Positions 33,161-41,781 of a stretch of 64,000 nt of DNA are shown piece after piece. Source of the DNA: Flavobacterium bernardetii. Its GTDB lineage: Bacteria > Bacteroidota > Bacteroidia > Flavobacteriales > Flavobacteriaceae. The translations under genes and the position numbers were made by a program. The notes under the pieces were generated by a model. The model saw only the letters and a list, made by a program, of their open reading frames with translations, was not told where the DNA came from and did no database searches. The stretch covers positions 1 through 64,000 of the forward strand of contig NZ_JAANOQ010000001.1 in NCBI RefSeq assembly GCF_011305415.1, given 5' to 3'. How positions within the stretch are numbered: position 1 is the first letter of the stretch; each line of letters begins with the position of its first letter.

Positions 33161-33190
33161 AAAAAGGCTCCGAAATTTCGGAGCCTTTTT
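33161..33190. terminator. Perfect 30-base palindromic terminator
   Basis: AAAAAGGCTCCGAAA is followed directly by its exact reverse complement, giving a 30-base perfect palindrome with A and T ends. It serves manC and the convergent small gene. Confidence 0.9.
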
Positions 33191-33208
33191 AATTTATTTT
33201 TGTATTTT

Positions 33209-33577
33209 TTATGCTTCTTCAGTAGGAGTTTCTTCTTTGTTTCCTTTTAAGTCTTCTACTTTAGCCTCTACTGTTTCCACAACTTCAGCAATTTTTTCTT
33301 TAGCAACTTCAGCTTTTTCTTCCGCCCAATTTGTTACTTCAGTAATTTTATCTTTTGCAGAATCTACCAATTGCGAAACTTGTTCTGGCACACCCATTTC
33401 TTCTAATTTTGCAGAAGCTGTTTCAGCAACTTCTTCTACTTTTTCTTTTACATCAGCCACAACTTCTGTAGCCTTATCCATTGCAGAATCTGCAAATTCA
33501 GAAATATTTTCACTTGCACTTTCTGCAGTTTGTTTAGCTTTTCCAAACAAAGAGCTAAAAAAATTTGATAATCCCAT
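33209..33577 (-). CDS. Amphipathic-helix (YtxH/LEA-like) protein
   Basis: The 122-residue protein is nearly all Ala, Glu, Lys and Val in heptad- or 11-residue-like repeats (AESASENISEFADSAMDKAT, VADVKEKVEEVAETASAKLE, AEEKAEVAKEKIAEVVETVE). It should form long amphipathic helices. The N-terminus MGLSNFFSSLFGKAKQ could insert at a membrane surface. The composition resembles YtxH, apolipoprotein-like and LEA proteins linked to stress, but such composition alone does not prove homology. It has a well-formed promoter of its own. Confidence 0.75.
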   Translation of the reverse strand: MGLSNFFSSLFGKAKQTAESASENISEFADSAMDKATEVVADVKEKVEEVAETASAKLEEMGVPEQVSQLVDSAKDKITEVTNWAEEKAEVAKEKIAEVVETVEAKVEDLKGNKEETPTEEA

Positions 33578-33600
33578 AGTAAATTAATTTTTAGTTTTCT

Positions 33601-33631
33601 CAAAGATAAAATATTAGTAATCAATATGCAA
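33601..33631 (-). promoter_or_regulatory. Promoter of the amphipathic-helix gene
   Basis: On the minus strand TTG (33629-33631) and TATCTTTG (33601-33608) are spaced by 20 bases, a good Bacteroidota -33/-7 match, 23 bases before the start codon. Confidence 0.65.
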
Positions 33632-33728
33632 CATAAAATTTTTAGGTAATAAAAATTAATAATTTGCTAACAATTGAATAATTAATGTAAAAGCAACTTT
33701 CAAACTTTCTCAATCGTTTTCAATTTTC

Positions 33729-33736
33729 TATATTTG
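33729..33736 (+). promoter_or_regulatory. -7 box TATATTTG of the arginase gene
   Basis: An exact TAnnTTTG match 24 bases before the ATG at 33761. Confidence 0.6.
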
Positions 33737-33760
33737 TAAAATAAGCAACATTATAAATTT

Positions 33761-34714
33761 ATGAGCAAAGATATTGTACTTTTAATAAATCGGTCTGAAA
33801 TCACAGCCGGAACACGGGGAGCTTCTCTTGGGCCAGATGCCATTTTTACAGCCGCTAGGAAAAATCAAAAATCATTTTTTGTTAAGTATCCAATAGAAGA
33901 AATTAAAGAGGTAAATTACTTATTAGACCGTCCGACAGAATACAAATTCGCAAAACGAATTGACGGATTATTGGATGTTTATAATTCGTTAAATGACAAA
34001 GTGTCAACCTTACTTTTAAATCATAAATTCCCACTGGTTTTAGCTGCCGATCACGGTTCAGCAGGTGGAACTTTAGCAGGAATTAAATCTGCTTTCCCAA
34101 CTAAAAGAATCGGAATTGTTTGGATTGATGCGCATGCTGATATTCACACACCTTATACTACTCCTTCTGGAAATATTCACGGAATGCCTTTAGCTACTGT
34201 TCTTAATGAAGATAATTTGCCTTGTAAATTGAATGAATTATCTGAAGATACAATTCAATATTGGGAAAAATTAAAGCAGGTAGGTGGAATTGCTCCTAAA
34301 GCATTAGCGGAAGATGTTGTATATATTGCTGTTAGAGATACCGAAGATCAGGAAAATAAAATAATGGAGCGTCTCCAAATGAAAAATTATCCTGTTGCTG
34401 AAGTTCGAGCAAAAGGAGTGTCTACTATAATGAACGAAATTGAAACGAAATTAGCCGATTGTGATAGCATCTATGTTTCTTTTGATGTAGATTCAATGGA
34501 TCCAGATTTGACTTCTCATGGAACAGGAACTCCAGTTAAAAACGGTTTACGTCCTGAAGAAGCCAATGAAATCTTAACGTTATTAGCCAAAAATGAAAAG
34601 ACAGTTTGTATCGAATTTGTTGAGGTTAATCCTTGTTTAGATGAGAAAGTCAATAAAATGGCAGAAGTAACGATGAATTTAGTCGAGTCTGTAATTAATA
34701 CTTTAAATGATTAA
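33761..34714 (+). CDS. Arginase family protein
   Basis: The 317-residue protein has all manganese-site motifs of the ureohydrolase family: AADHGSAGG near residue 98, WIDAHADIHTP near 125, and SFDVDSMDP near 245, with a substrate-loop-like SGNIHG. It most likely converts arginine to ornithine and urea; other members (agmatinase, formiminoglutamase) cannot be fully excluded. The neighbour 59 bases downstream is a CtlX-type amidinohydrolase, which favours a role in arginine or citrulline breakdown. Confidence 0.9.
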   Translation: MSKDIVLLINRSEITAGTRGASLGPDAIFTAARKNQKSFFVKYPIEEIKEVNYLLDRPTEYKFAKRIDGLLDVYNSLNDKVSTLLLNHKFPLVLAADHGSAGGTLAGIKSAFPTKRIGIVWIDAHADIHTPYTTPSGNIHGMPLATVLNEDNLPCKLNELSEDTIQYWEKLKQVGGIAPKALAEDVVYIAVRDTEDQENKIMERLQMKNYPVAEVRAKGVSTIMNEIETKLADCDSIYVSFDVDSMDPDLTSHGTGTPVKNGLRPEEANEILTLLAKNEKTVCIEFVEVNPCLDEKVNKMAEVTMNLVESVINTLND

Positions 34715-34773
34715 TTTTAATTAAAAAAATACGCTTTTAAATATGAATTTTCTGATTCTTAACAAATAAAAAA

Positions 34774-35712
34774 ATGAGACAAACTACCAACACCGTATTA
34801 ATGATTCGTCCTGTGTCATTTCGCATGAACGAACAAACAGCTGTGAACAACTATTACCAAAAAGTTTTAGAACATGGGAATCCAGAAACAGTAAACTTTA
34901 AAGCGATTCAAGAATTTGATGCTTATGTTGAAAAACTAAAAAGCGTTGGTGTAAACGTAGTTGTGATTCAGGATAAAAAAGAACCAGATACTCCAGATAG
35001 TATTTTTCCAAACAATTGGATTTCATTTCACGAGACTGGTGATGTTGCTTTATATCCAATGTTTGCCGAAAACAGAAGATTAGAACGTCGTGAAGATATC
35101 TTAGATGTTTTGGAAGATAAAGGTTTTGAAATCACTGAAATTATGGATTATACTTCTGCAGAAGAAGATAATGTGTATTTAGAAGGGACTGGAAGTTTAA
35201 TTTTAGATAGAGAATTCAATAAAGCCTATTGCGCACTTTCTCCAAGAGCTGATGAAGAATTATTCATTGAGTTTTGTGAAGATTTTGACATGTCGCCAAT
35301 TATTTTCGAAGCATTCCAAACTGTAAATGGTGAAAGAAAAGCGATATATCATACTAATGTAATGATGAGTGTTGCAGAAACTTTTGCTATAATTTGCGCA
35401 GATAGTATTGACGATAAAAAAGAACGCAAAATGGTTTTGGAAAACCTAAAAGCAGACGGAAAAGAAATTATTTTAATCACGGAAGAACAAGTAAACAACT
35501 TCGCTGGAAACATGTTACAAGTTCGAGGTAAGGAAGATAAACGTTACTTAATCATGAGTGATGCTGCTTTTAAAAGTTTAACAAAAACTCAAATTGATAA
35601 AATTGAAAAACACTGCGAAATTTTACACGTCAATTTAGATACTATTGAAGCTTGTGGAGGCGGAAGCGCTCGTTGTATGATGGCTGAAGTTTTCTTACCG
35701 AAAGTAGAATAA
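34774..35712 (+). CDS. ctlX: Citrulline-utilisation hydrolase CtlX type
   Basis: The 312-residue protein belongs to the amidinotransferase/deiminase superfamily and matches the CtlX subgroup: start RQTTNTVLMIRPVSFRMNEQ, then IFPNNWISFHETG, LEGTGSLILDRE, a histidine in AIYHTNVMMSV, and the active cysteine in GGGSARCMMAEVFLP at the C-terminus. CtlX is linked to citrulline use in Bacteroidota. It is adjacent to the arginase gene and followed by a terminator. Confidence 0.88.
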   Translation: MRQTTNTVLMIRPVSFRMNEQTAVNNYYQKVLEHGNPETVNFKAIQEFDAYVEKLKSVGVNVVVIQDKKEPDTPDSIFPNNWISFHETGDVALYPMFAENRRLERREDILDVLEDKGFEITEIMDYTSAEEDNVYLEGTGSLILDREFNKAYCALSPRADEELFIEFCEDFDMSPIIFEAFQTVNGERKAIYHTNVMMSVAETFAIICADSIDDKKERKMVLENLKADGKEIILITEEQVNNFAGNMLQVRGKEDKRYLIMSDAAFKSLTKTQIDKIEKHCEILHVNLDTIEACGGGSARCMMAEVFLPKVE

Positions 35713-35733
35713 CCAATTAATAGATAAGAAAAC

Positions 35734-35764
35734 CCCGATTTCAAGTAAGAAATCGGGATTTTTT
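35734..35764. terminator. Bidirectional terminator after ctlX
   Basis: CCCGATTTC (35734-35742) pairs with GAAATCGGG (35749-35757) with A and T flanks; the T-run reaches the end of the convergent SDR gene. Confidence 0.85.
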
Positions 35765-37202
35765 ATTTAGATGTGGTTTTAAACTTGTTTATGTTTTTTA
35801 TCATCCCATCGAAAATAAAATAATGAAAAGGTAACATCGCATACCAATATAATCTGCCCCAAATACCATGTGGTCTGAAAGTTGCCGTTTGATGTAAGGT
35901 GTTGGTTTTGTCAATTCTAAATTCTAGCCAAGCTTCGCCTGGAACTTTCATTTCTGCAAATAATAACAAACGTTTATTTTCTTTATCAGCTAATAATACA
36001 CGCCAAAAATCTAAAGCATCACCATTGTCTAATTGAGTTGGATGTGTTCTTCCTCTACGAATACCAATTCCGCCAAAAGCTTTATCTAAAATTCCTCTAA
36101 TGTTCCAAATCCAAGTCGCATAATACCAACCTCGATGGCCTCCAATAGACCAAATGTTTTCTAAAGTTTGTTCTGTATTGGTAATTTTGATTCTCTTTTT
36201 ATCTTTAAAGCAACCATATTTTGGAATTTGTATATAATTAGAAAGAGGTTGATTCAATCGACTGCTAGTTAAACTGTCTTTCCAACTCGAAATTACAGAA
36301 TTTTGTTCAATTTTATCAAACGCTAATCGTATCGCTTCTTTGTAGGTTGTCCCTTCAAACGGAATGATTTTTTTTATTTCTGAATCTTTTGCAATCACTT
36401 CTACTTTCAAACTGTTGATTAAATTCACCGCTAAATAATAAGAAGTTGAGGTCACAAAAAATAACCAATATGAGGACAATCTCGGAGTCATTAATGGAAA
36501 ATTATAAACTTTTAAATTCAAGTTTCTAACTTCTGCATATTGTTCCATCAATTGTTTGTAGGTCAGAATGTTTGGTCCGGCAACATCAAAAGATTTATTA
36601 TACGTTTTCGGGTTTTCAATAACGCCTATTAAATATTTTAAAACATCTCTAATCGCAATAGGATGTGTTCGAGTTAAAACCCATTTTGGTGCGATCATAA
36701 TTGGTAATTTCTCACATAAATCTCTAATAATTTCAAAAGAAGAACTTCCAGAACCTACAATAATTCCAGCTCGTAAAACCGTTAAATTATACCTTCCAGA
36801 AAATAAAATTTGTTCTACATTTAAACGAGATTGTAAATGTTTTGAAAGGGAATTATTATTCACAATTCCGCTCAAATAAATCACTTGTTTGATAGTGGAA
36901 TTATCTAAATATTTATTGAAATTTTTAGCTGAAGTTTTTTCTAATTCATCGAAGTCTCCGATTGATGTCGACATAGAGTGAATCATATAATAGGCGATAT
37001 CTACACCGTTTAAGATAGCTGTTTCTTCATAAGGTTTTGTGAAATCAACTTCCCAAATGGAAATTTTTTGCAACATTTCGTCGTCAATTCCTAATCGGTT
37101 TTTGTCTCTAACCGCGCATACTACATCATGACCTAAAAGTAAAAGTTCAGGTAATAATCGTCTAGAAACATAACCATTGGCACCAGTTAGTAAAATCTTC
37201 AT
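35763..37202 (-). CDS. SDR oxidoreductase with DUF2867 domain
   Basis: The 479-residue protein has an N-terminal atypical SDR domain (LLTGANGYVSRRLLPELLLLGHDVVCAVR at the start, YYMIHSMS near 72, then YLSGIVN) over about 300 residues. A C-terminal DUF2867 domain follows, with GGHRGWYYATWIWNIRG, RRGRTHPTQL, DFWRVLLADK and TATFRPHGIWGRLYWYAMLPFHYFIFDGM. This two-domain form is widespread, but its substrate is not known. A role with quinones or lipids is only conjecture. It is transcribed alone. Confidence 0.87.
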   Translation of the reverse strand: MKILLTGANGYVSRRLLPELLLLGHDVVCAVRDKNRLGIDDEMLQKISIWEVDFTKPYEETAILNGVDIAYYMIHSMSTSIGDFDELEKTSAKNFNKYLDNSTIKQVIYLSGIVNNNSLSKHLQSRLNVEQILFSGRYNLTVLRAGIIVGSGSSSFEIIRDLCEKLPIMIAPKWVLTRTHPIAIRDVLKYLIGVIENPKTYNKSFDVAGPNILTYKQLMEQYAEVRNLNLKVYNFPLMTPRLSSYWLFFVTSTSYYLAVNLINSLKVEVIAKDSEIKKIIPFEGTTYKEAIRLAFDKIEQNSVISSWKDSLTSSRLNQPLSNYIQIPKYGCFKDKKRIKITNTEQTLENIWSIGGHRGWYYATWIWNIRGILDKAFGGIGIRRGRTHPTQLDNGDALDFWRVLLADKENKRLLLFAEMKVPGEAWLEFRIDKTNTLHQTATFRPHGIWGRLYWYAMLPFHYFIFDGMIKNINKFKTTSK

Positions 37203-37294
37203 ATAGAATTATTTCTATGAAGATACGATATTTTAAACTTTATTAGGGTAAAACAAAAGTTAAAATTGAAAAAGGTTGTGTTGAAATTGTGCGA

Positions 37295-37936
37295 TTAAAT
37301 TCCTCTAATTATACTTAAAGTAGCACTAATAATGTATTGAATACCAATTGCAATTGTTAAGAAACCAATGATTCTTGAAATTGCCACGATTCCTGATGAA
37401 CCTAAAATCTTAGCTAAATAGTGTGCACTTCTTAAAACGATATAAATTAATGCTGCGACTGCTAAAATAGCTAAACAAGAAAATAAGATTTCCGTTGATG
37501 TAATTGCATCGCCTGATTCGCTTAACTCTTGATAATAAGCAATTAATAGCGATATGGAACCCGGACCAGCTAACATTGGCATAGCTAAAGGTGTTAAGGC
37601 AATATGTTGACGGGCTTCAGCTTCTTTTTGTACTTTTTTATTGATCCCTTTATTCTTGCTGAAATTTCCATTTAATAAGGAGAAACCTGAACTCGCAATG
37701 ATAATTCCACCCGCAATTCGTAACGCAGTAATCGTTATTCCGAAAAAGGATAAAACGTATTGACCCACAAAAAAAGATATTATTAAAATAATAAAGACAT
37801 TGATAGAAGTAACAAGTGAAGTTTTTGAGCGTTCAGAAGAAGTGTAGCCTTGCGTTAATCCTACAAATATTGGAACAGTTCCAATTGGATTTAAAACGGA
37901 AAATAAAGCAACAAATAAATAAATAAAAATGTCCAT
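37295..37936 (-). CDS. MarC family integral membrane protein
   Basis: The 213-residue protein has six hydrophobic segments and the MarC motifs FVALFSVLNPIGTVPIFVGL at the start, IAGGIIIASSGFSLL near residue 95, and the conserved ALTPLAMPMLAGPGSISLLI near 117. It sits in the inner membrane. MarC was once named for multiple antibiotic resistance, but its transport role remains unknown. It has its own -7 box. Confidence 0.92.
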   Translation of the reverse strand: MDIFIYLFVALFSVLNPIGTVPIFVGLTQGYTSSERSKTSLVTSINVFIILIISFFVGQYVLSFFGITITALRIAGGIIIASSGFSLLNGNFSKNKGINKKVQKEAEARQHIALTPLAMPMLAGPGSISLLIAYYQELSESGDAITSTEILFSCLAILAVAALIYIVLRSAHYLAKILGSSGIVAISRIIGFLTIAIGIQYIISATLSIIRGI

Positions 37937-37946
37937 AGTTTTTTTG

Positions 37947-37954
37947 CAAATATA
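37947..37954 (-). promoter_or_regulatory. -7 box TATATTTG of the marC-family gene
   Basis: On the minus strand these bases read TATATTTG, ending 10 bases before the start codon, so the leader would be very short. Confidence 0.5.
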
Positions 37955-38046
37955 TCTTGTTAACCAAAGATAGAATTTAAAATAGAATTATTTAAATGTA
38001 AATTAAAAAACATTTAGTAATTTAGATAAAAATAAAATCTTGCAAT

Positions 38047-38403
38047 ATGAAAACTTTAGTATTAGGCGCAACCACCAACAAAGAAAGATATGCTTATAAA
38101 GCGATTCATAGTTTAATTGATAAAAGTCATCAAGTTGTAGCTATTGGAACAAAAGAAGGTATGGCTTTAGATGTGAAAATTGAAACGACAAAAGTTCCTT
38201 TTAGCGGAATTGATACGGTTACCTTATATCTTAATCCGAAAAACCAACAGGAATATTATGATTATATTATTTCGTTAAAACCAAGACGTGTCGTTTTCAA
38301 TCCAGGAACTGAAAATCCAGAATTTTACGAAATTTTAAAGAAAAATAACATTGATTTTGAAGTCGCTTGTACGTTGGTTTTGTTAGCTACGAATCAGTAT
38401 TAA
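38047..38403 (+). CDS. CoA-binding domain protein
   Basis: The 118-residue protein is a single Rossmann-like CoA-binding domain (KTLVLGATTNKERYAYKAIH at the start, then VVAIGTKEG, and VVFNPGTENPEFYEILKKN near residue 85). It has the size of the YccU/YneT family of small CoA-binding proteins, whose role is not known. It ends 2 bases before the convergent GNAT gene, with no hairpin between. Confidence 0.85.
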   Translation: MKTLVLGATTNKERYAYKAIHSLIDKSHQVVAIGTKEGMALDVKIETTKVPFSGIDTVTLYLNPKNQQEYYDYIISLKPRRVVFNPGTENPEFYEILKKNNIDFEVACTLVLLATNQY

Positions 38404-38405
38404 AT

Positions 38406-38936
38406 TTATTGATCTTTTTGTAATGACCAATGCATCATTTCATTGTCATTTTTAGTTATCTCGAAATTTAGTTTTTTTAGTAGTTTGATAGAACTTGTAT
38501 TGTCAATCAAGCAGCGAGCCGTTATTTCTTTAACGATATCTTGGGTAAAAGCCCATTTTATAAGTGTTTTTGTGGCTTCTTCTGCATAGCCATTTCCTCT
38601 TTCTTCTTTTATAACGCCATAACCAATATCAATATTTTCTTTTTCGTAATTAAACCCTTTAAATCCAAGGTCTCCAATTATTTCTAAGGTGTCCTTTTTG
38701 ATAATCATCCACGATTCAAAACCTGTTGGTGCTTCAACTAAAGATAAATTAGTAAGTATTTTTGGTAACGTTTCTAAAACATCCTCATCAGGCCAGCTTT
38801 TTCCTTTTTTTAAACCGATAGTTTGCAAATCCGTAAAATTGTTATGAATCAGATTTTTGCAAATTTGTGTTGTAAACGGGATAAGAATTAGTCTTTCAGT
38901 TTGAAGTTTATCAATTTGTAATATTTGTACTTTCAA
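38406..38936 (-). CDS. GNAT family N-acetyltransferase (RimJ/RimL type)
   Basis: The 176-residue protein starts QILQIDKLQTERLILIPFT, the RimJ/RimL start. The acetyl-CoA site is in YGVIKEERGNGYAEEATKTL near residue 108, followed by ARCLIDNTSSIKLLKKLNF. It should transfer an acetyl group to a protein N-terminus or a small amine; the target is unknown. It follows the symporter gene by 29 bases on the same strand. Confidence 0.87.
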   Translation of the reverse strand: MKVQILQIDKLQTERLILIPFTTQICKNLIHNNFTDLQTIGLKKGKSWPDEDVLETLPKILTNLSLVEAPTGFESWMIIKKDTLEIIGDLGFKGFNYEKENIDIGYGVIKEERGNGYAEEATKTLIKWAFTQDIVKEITARCLIDNTSSIKLLKKLNFEITKNDNEMMHWSLQKDQ

Positions 38937-38965
38937 CTTGTGAGAAGTTTATTTAGATAAAAAAT

Positions 38966-40462
38966 TTAAATTGTTTGTTCTTTTTTACTGATTAAAAACA
39001 ATCCTATAAAAGTTATCAATCCGTTTACGATAATTAATTCTTCCGCAAAAGCGTATGGAATTAGTTTTGGAGCTTCTGCATCAATTCCAGAATTCATACT
39101 AATTAAATAGGTAATTGCTGGTGATAGCAGACAAATAAAAGGAACCAATTTATCTTTTACGGAACGATGTTTAACCAAAATTCCAAAAGCAAATAATCCT
39201 AATAAAGGTCCGTAAGTATACGACGCAACTTTGAAAATCAGTTTTACAACTGATTGATTGGTTAACGAATTAAATATCAGAATCACGACGAATATGGCCA
39301 AAGAAAAACCAATGTGAACTAAATGTCTTGTTTTAACCGTGTTTTTCGTTTCTTCCTTTTTCTCCATTCCTAAGAAATCAATACAAAAAGATGTCGTTAA
39401 AGCAGTTAAAGCCGAATCAGTTGTTGCGAAAGTTGCCGCTGTTAATCCTAATAAAAAAACAACCGCTGGAACTAAAGCAAAATGATTGAAAGCAATTTCA
39501 GGAAATAATAAATCGGTTCTAACAGCTCCATCTAACATAGGAACTGGAATGTTGTTTTTTGCTGCATATAAATATAAAAGGGCACCAACACTCAAGAAAA
39601 ATAAATTGATTACCACAAAAATTCCTGTAAAAGTAAACATGTTTTTCTGCGCTTCTTTGATGTTTTTACAGCTCAAATTTTTCTGCATCAAATCTTGGTC
39701 TAAACCAACCATAGCAATAGTTACGAAAATCCCACCTAAAATTTGTTTTACAAAATGTTGTCCCGAACCAATGAAATCTTCAAAAAAGAAAATTTTAGAA
39801 TATTTTGAGTTGTCAATTTGTGTAATCGCTTCACTTAAACCAAAATCTAAACTATCACAAACAAAATAAATCGTGAAGAAAACCGAACTAACTAAAAATA
39901 CGGTTTGTAAAGTATCGGTGATAATAATGGTTTTTAATCCACCTTTATAAGTGTAAGCAAAAATTAATCCTAAGCTAATTAAAACCGTTGCAGAAAAAGG
40001 AATTCCAAACTTATCGAAAACAAAGTGTTGCAAAACTAAAACCACCAAATATAAACGGAAAGCTGAACCAATTGTTCTACTCAATAAGAAAATAAAAGAA
40101 GCGGTTTTATAACTAAAATAACCTAATCGTTGTTCAATATAGGTGTAAATTGAAGTCAAGTTTAGTCTGTAATATAAAGGCAATAATACGGTTGCGACAA
40201 TTACAAAACCAATTGCATTTCCTAGAATAAATTGAAAATAAGCAAATTGATTGGCTTCAACTGCGCCAGGTACGGAAATAAAAGTTACACCTGAAAGCGC
40301 GGTTCCAATCATTCCAAATGCTACCAAATACCAAGGTGATTTACTATTCGCTTTAAAAAAAGTATCGTTACTGCTTCCAGATTTTTTATTCATGAAATAC
40401 GAAATTCCGAACAAAACAATAAAGTACGATAAGAAAAATAAAAGTATAGTAATTGGCTGCAT
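38966..40462 (-). CDS. Sodium:solute symporter (SSS family)
   Basis: The 498-residue protein has about 13 hydrophobic helices in the LeuT-like SSS pattern. Conserved features include LVAFGMIGTALSGVTFISVPG near residue 46, the RTIGSAFRLYLVV stretch, AYTYKGGLKTIIITDTLQ near 170, and LGLTAATFATTDSALTALTTSF near 340. It is an inner-membrane, Na+-driven importer. The solute is unknown. It is likely co-transcribed with the GNAT gene. Confidence 0.92.
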   Translation of the reverse strand: MQPITILLFFLSYFIVLFGISYFMNKKSGSSNDTFFKANSKSPWYLVAFGMIGTALSGVTFISVPGAVEANQFAYFQFILGNAIGFVIVATVLLPLYYRLNLTSIYTYIEQRLGYFSYKTASFIFLLSRTIGSAFRLYLVVLVLQHFVFDKFGIPFSATVLISLGLIFAYTYKGGLKTIIITDTLQTVFLVSSVFFTIYFVCDSLDFGLSEAITQIDNSKYSKIFFFEDFIGSGQHFVKQILGGIFVTIAMVGLDQDLMQKNLSCKNIKEAQKNMFTFTGIFVVINLFFLSVGALLYLYAAKNNIPVPMLDGAVRTDLLFPEIAFNHFALVPAVVFLLGLTAATFATTDSALTALTTSFCIDFLGMEKKEETKNTVKTRHLVHIGFSLAIFVVILIFNSLTNQSVVKLIFKVASYTYGPLLGLFAFGILVKHRSVKDKLVPFICLLSPAITYLISMNSGIDAEAPKLIPYAFAEELIIVNGLITFIGLFLISKKEQTI

Positions 40463-40474
40463 AAGTTTTTTTTA

Positions 40475-40482
40475 CAAAAATA
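40475..40482 (-). promoter_or_regulatory. -7 box TATTTTTG of the symporter gene
   Basis: On the minus strand these bases read TATTTTTG, 12 bases before the start codon at 40462. It lies back to back with the rightward box at 40515. Confidence 0.5.
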
Positions 40483-40514
40483 GCAGAATAATGCAAATTC
40501 AAAGCATATTTGTT

Positions 40515-40522
40515 TACATTTG
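40515..40522 (+). promoter_or_regulatory. -7 box TACATTTG of the unknown secreted-protein gene
   Basis: An exact TAnnTTTG match ending 21 bases before ATG 40544. The TTG at 40520, which could open a longer frame, lies inside the box, so 40544 is the preferred start. Confidence 0.55.
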
Positions 40523-40543
40523 AAAAAATTAATTTATTTAAGG

Positions 40544-41035
40544 ATGAAAAATATACTTACAAAGAAGTTGTTTTACTTTTTAGCATTATTTATGGTGTCG
40601 CTTACTACTGTTGCTCAAGATGGAGAAGGTAGTGAAGAAATTGCTCCAGAAGTTGTAATTGATATGGATTTCAATAAATCTATTTATCCTGAAAACGAAG
40701 GAAATGCCTATTTTTCAAATGAACCAAAAGCGGCTTTAATTGGTATGATTGTCCCAAAAAAGTATTCAGAACTAATTGCTGAAATGAAAAAAGATCCTTC
40801 AGAAGGTATTAAAAATTTAAAAACAGGAGAATTTGATAATGCGGGTAAAAAAGTTTTTTTTTATTCGGGTAATATTACTGTAGAAAATGATAAAGAAATT
40901 TTTATGGAAGTATTAGTAAAGCATTCAGATGAAAACAAATGTATTGTTGTAACATCAATGTACGAACCATCAGTAAAAGAAAAATTTGGTAAAGAAGCTA
41001 AAAGAGCCATTATTTCTGCTAAAGTTAACGAATAA
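40544..41035 (+). CDS. Secreted protein of unknown function
   Basis: The product has 163 residues from ATG 40544. It has a signal peptide (MKNILTKKLFYFLALFMVSL to TTVAQ), then an acidic stretch (DGEGSEEIAPE) and a compact alpha/beta-looking domain (ALIGMIVPKKYSELIAEMKK, GKKVFFYSGNITVE, MEVLVKHSDENKCIVVTSMY). No known family was recognised. The cleavage site fits export to the periplasm. It is a single-gene unit with its own promoter and terminator. Confidence 0.7.
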   Translation: MKNILTKKLFYFLALFMVSLTTVAQDGEGSEEIAPEVVIDMDFNKSIYPENEGNAYFSNEPKAALIGMIVPKKYSELIAEMKKDPSEGIKNLKTGEFDNAGKKVFFYSGNITVENDKEIFMEVLVKHSDENKCIVVTSMYEPSVKEKFGKEAKRAIISAKVNE

Positions 41036-41055
41036 AACGAAATAGAATTAGTAAT

Positions 41056-41090
41056 AAACCTATTTGCAGAAATGTGAATAGGTTTTTACT
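41056..41090 (+). terminator. Terminator before recR
   Basis: AAACCTATT (41056-41064) pairs with AATAGGTTT (41077-41085) and is followed by a T-rich run. It ends 7 bases before the recR -7 box. Confidence 0.75.
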
Positions 41091-41096
41091 TTTTAA

Positions 41097-41104
41097 TATA
41101 TTTG
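41097..41104 (+). promoter_or_regulatory. -7 box TATATTTG abutting recR
   Basis: An exact TAnnTTTG match that ends only 4 bases before the recR ATG, implying a leaderless or nearly leaderless message. Confidence 0.55.
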
Positions 41105-41108
41105 CAAA

Positions 41109-41729
41109 ATGGAATTCTCATCAAAATTATTAGAAAACGCGGTTAATGAAGTGGCAATGTTACCAGGAATTGGTAAACGAACTGCTATGCGTTTAGTTTT
41201 GCATTTATTAAAACAACCAAGTGAGCAAACTCTATTGCTAACGGAAGCATTAACTAAAATGCGAAACGAAATAATTTATTGTCAAAGTTGTCATAATATT
41301 TCAGATAATGCTATTTGCGAAATTTGTAATAATGCCACTCGTGATCATTCAATTGTTTGTGTGGTGGAAGATGTTAGAGACGTTATGGCGATTGAAAACA
41401 CTAGAATGTATAAAGGAATTTATCACGTTTTAGGTGGGAAAATTTCGCCAATTGAAGGTGTTTCTCCAAGTCAATTAAATATAAACACATTAGTAGAAAA
41501 AGTGAAGGCACAAAAGGTTTCTGAAATTATTTTTGCATTAAGTTCTACAATGGAAGGTGATACCACAAATTTTTACATATTTAAGCAAATAAAAGAGTTT
41601 AATATTAGTGTTTCCGCTATTGCTAGAGGTATTTCCGTAGGTGATGAATTGGAATATGCAGATGAAGTGACACTAGGAAGGAGCTTATTACACAGAATTC
41701 CTTTCGAATCCTCAATTAAATCAATGTAA
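41109..41729 (+). CDS. recR: Recombination mediator RecR
   Basis: The 206-residue protein has the RecR order: a helix-hairpin-helix start ([17 protein letters not shown] near residue 19), a four-cysteine zinc finger ([16 protein letters not shown] near 57-72), and a Toprim domain ([15 protein letters not shown] near 80 and [14 protein letters not shown]). A late segment [20 protein letters not shown] follows. RecR works with RecO and RecF to load RecA on gapped DNA. Length is normal. It lies directly before the polysaccharide cluster. Confidence 0.96.
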   Translation: MEFSSKLLENAVNEVAMLPGIGKRTAMRLVLHLLKQPSEQTLLLTEALTKMRNEIIYCQSCHNISDNAICEICNNATRDHSIVCVVEDVRDVMAIENTRMYKGIYHVLGGKISPIEGVSPSQLNINTLVEKVKAQKVSEIIFALSSTMEGDTTNFYIFKQIKEFNISVSAIARGISVGDELEYADEVTLGRSLLHRIPFESSIKSM

Positions 41730-41754
41730 TTCTTTTAAATTAACAAGGAAAAAG

Positions 41755-41762
41755 TATATTTG
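41755..41762 (+). promoter_or_regulatory. -7 box TATATTTG of the polysaccharide cluster
   Basis: An exact TAnnTTTG match 19 bases before the first gene of the cluster. No other exact box with a suitable position was noted across the tightly packed genes that follow, so it may drive a very long transcript. Confidence 0.55.
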
Positions 41763-41781
41763 TAAAATCTAAAATAATGCT

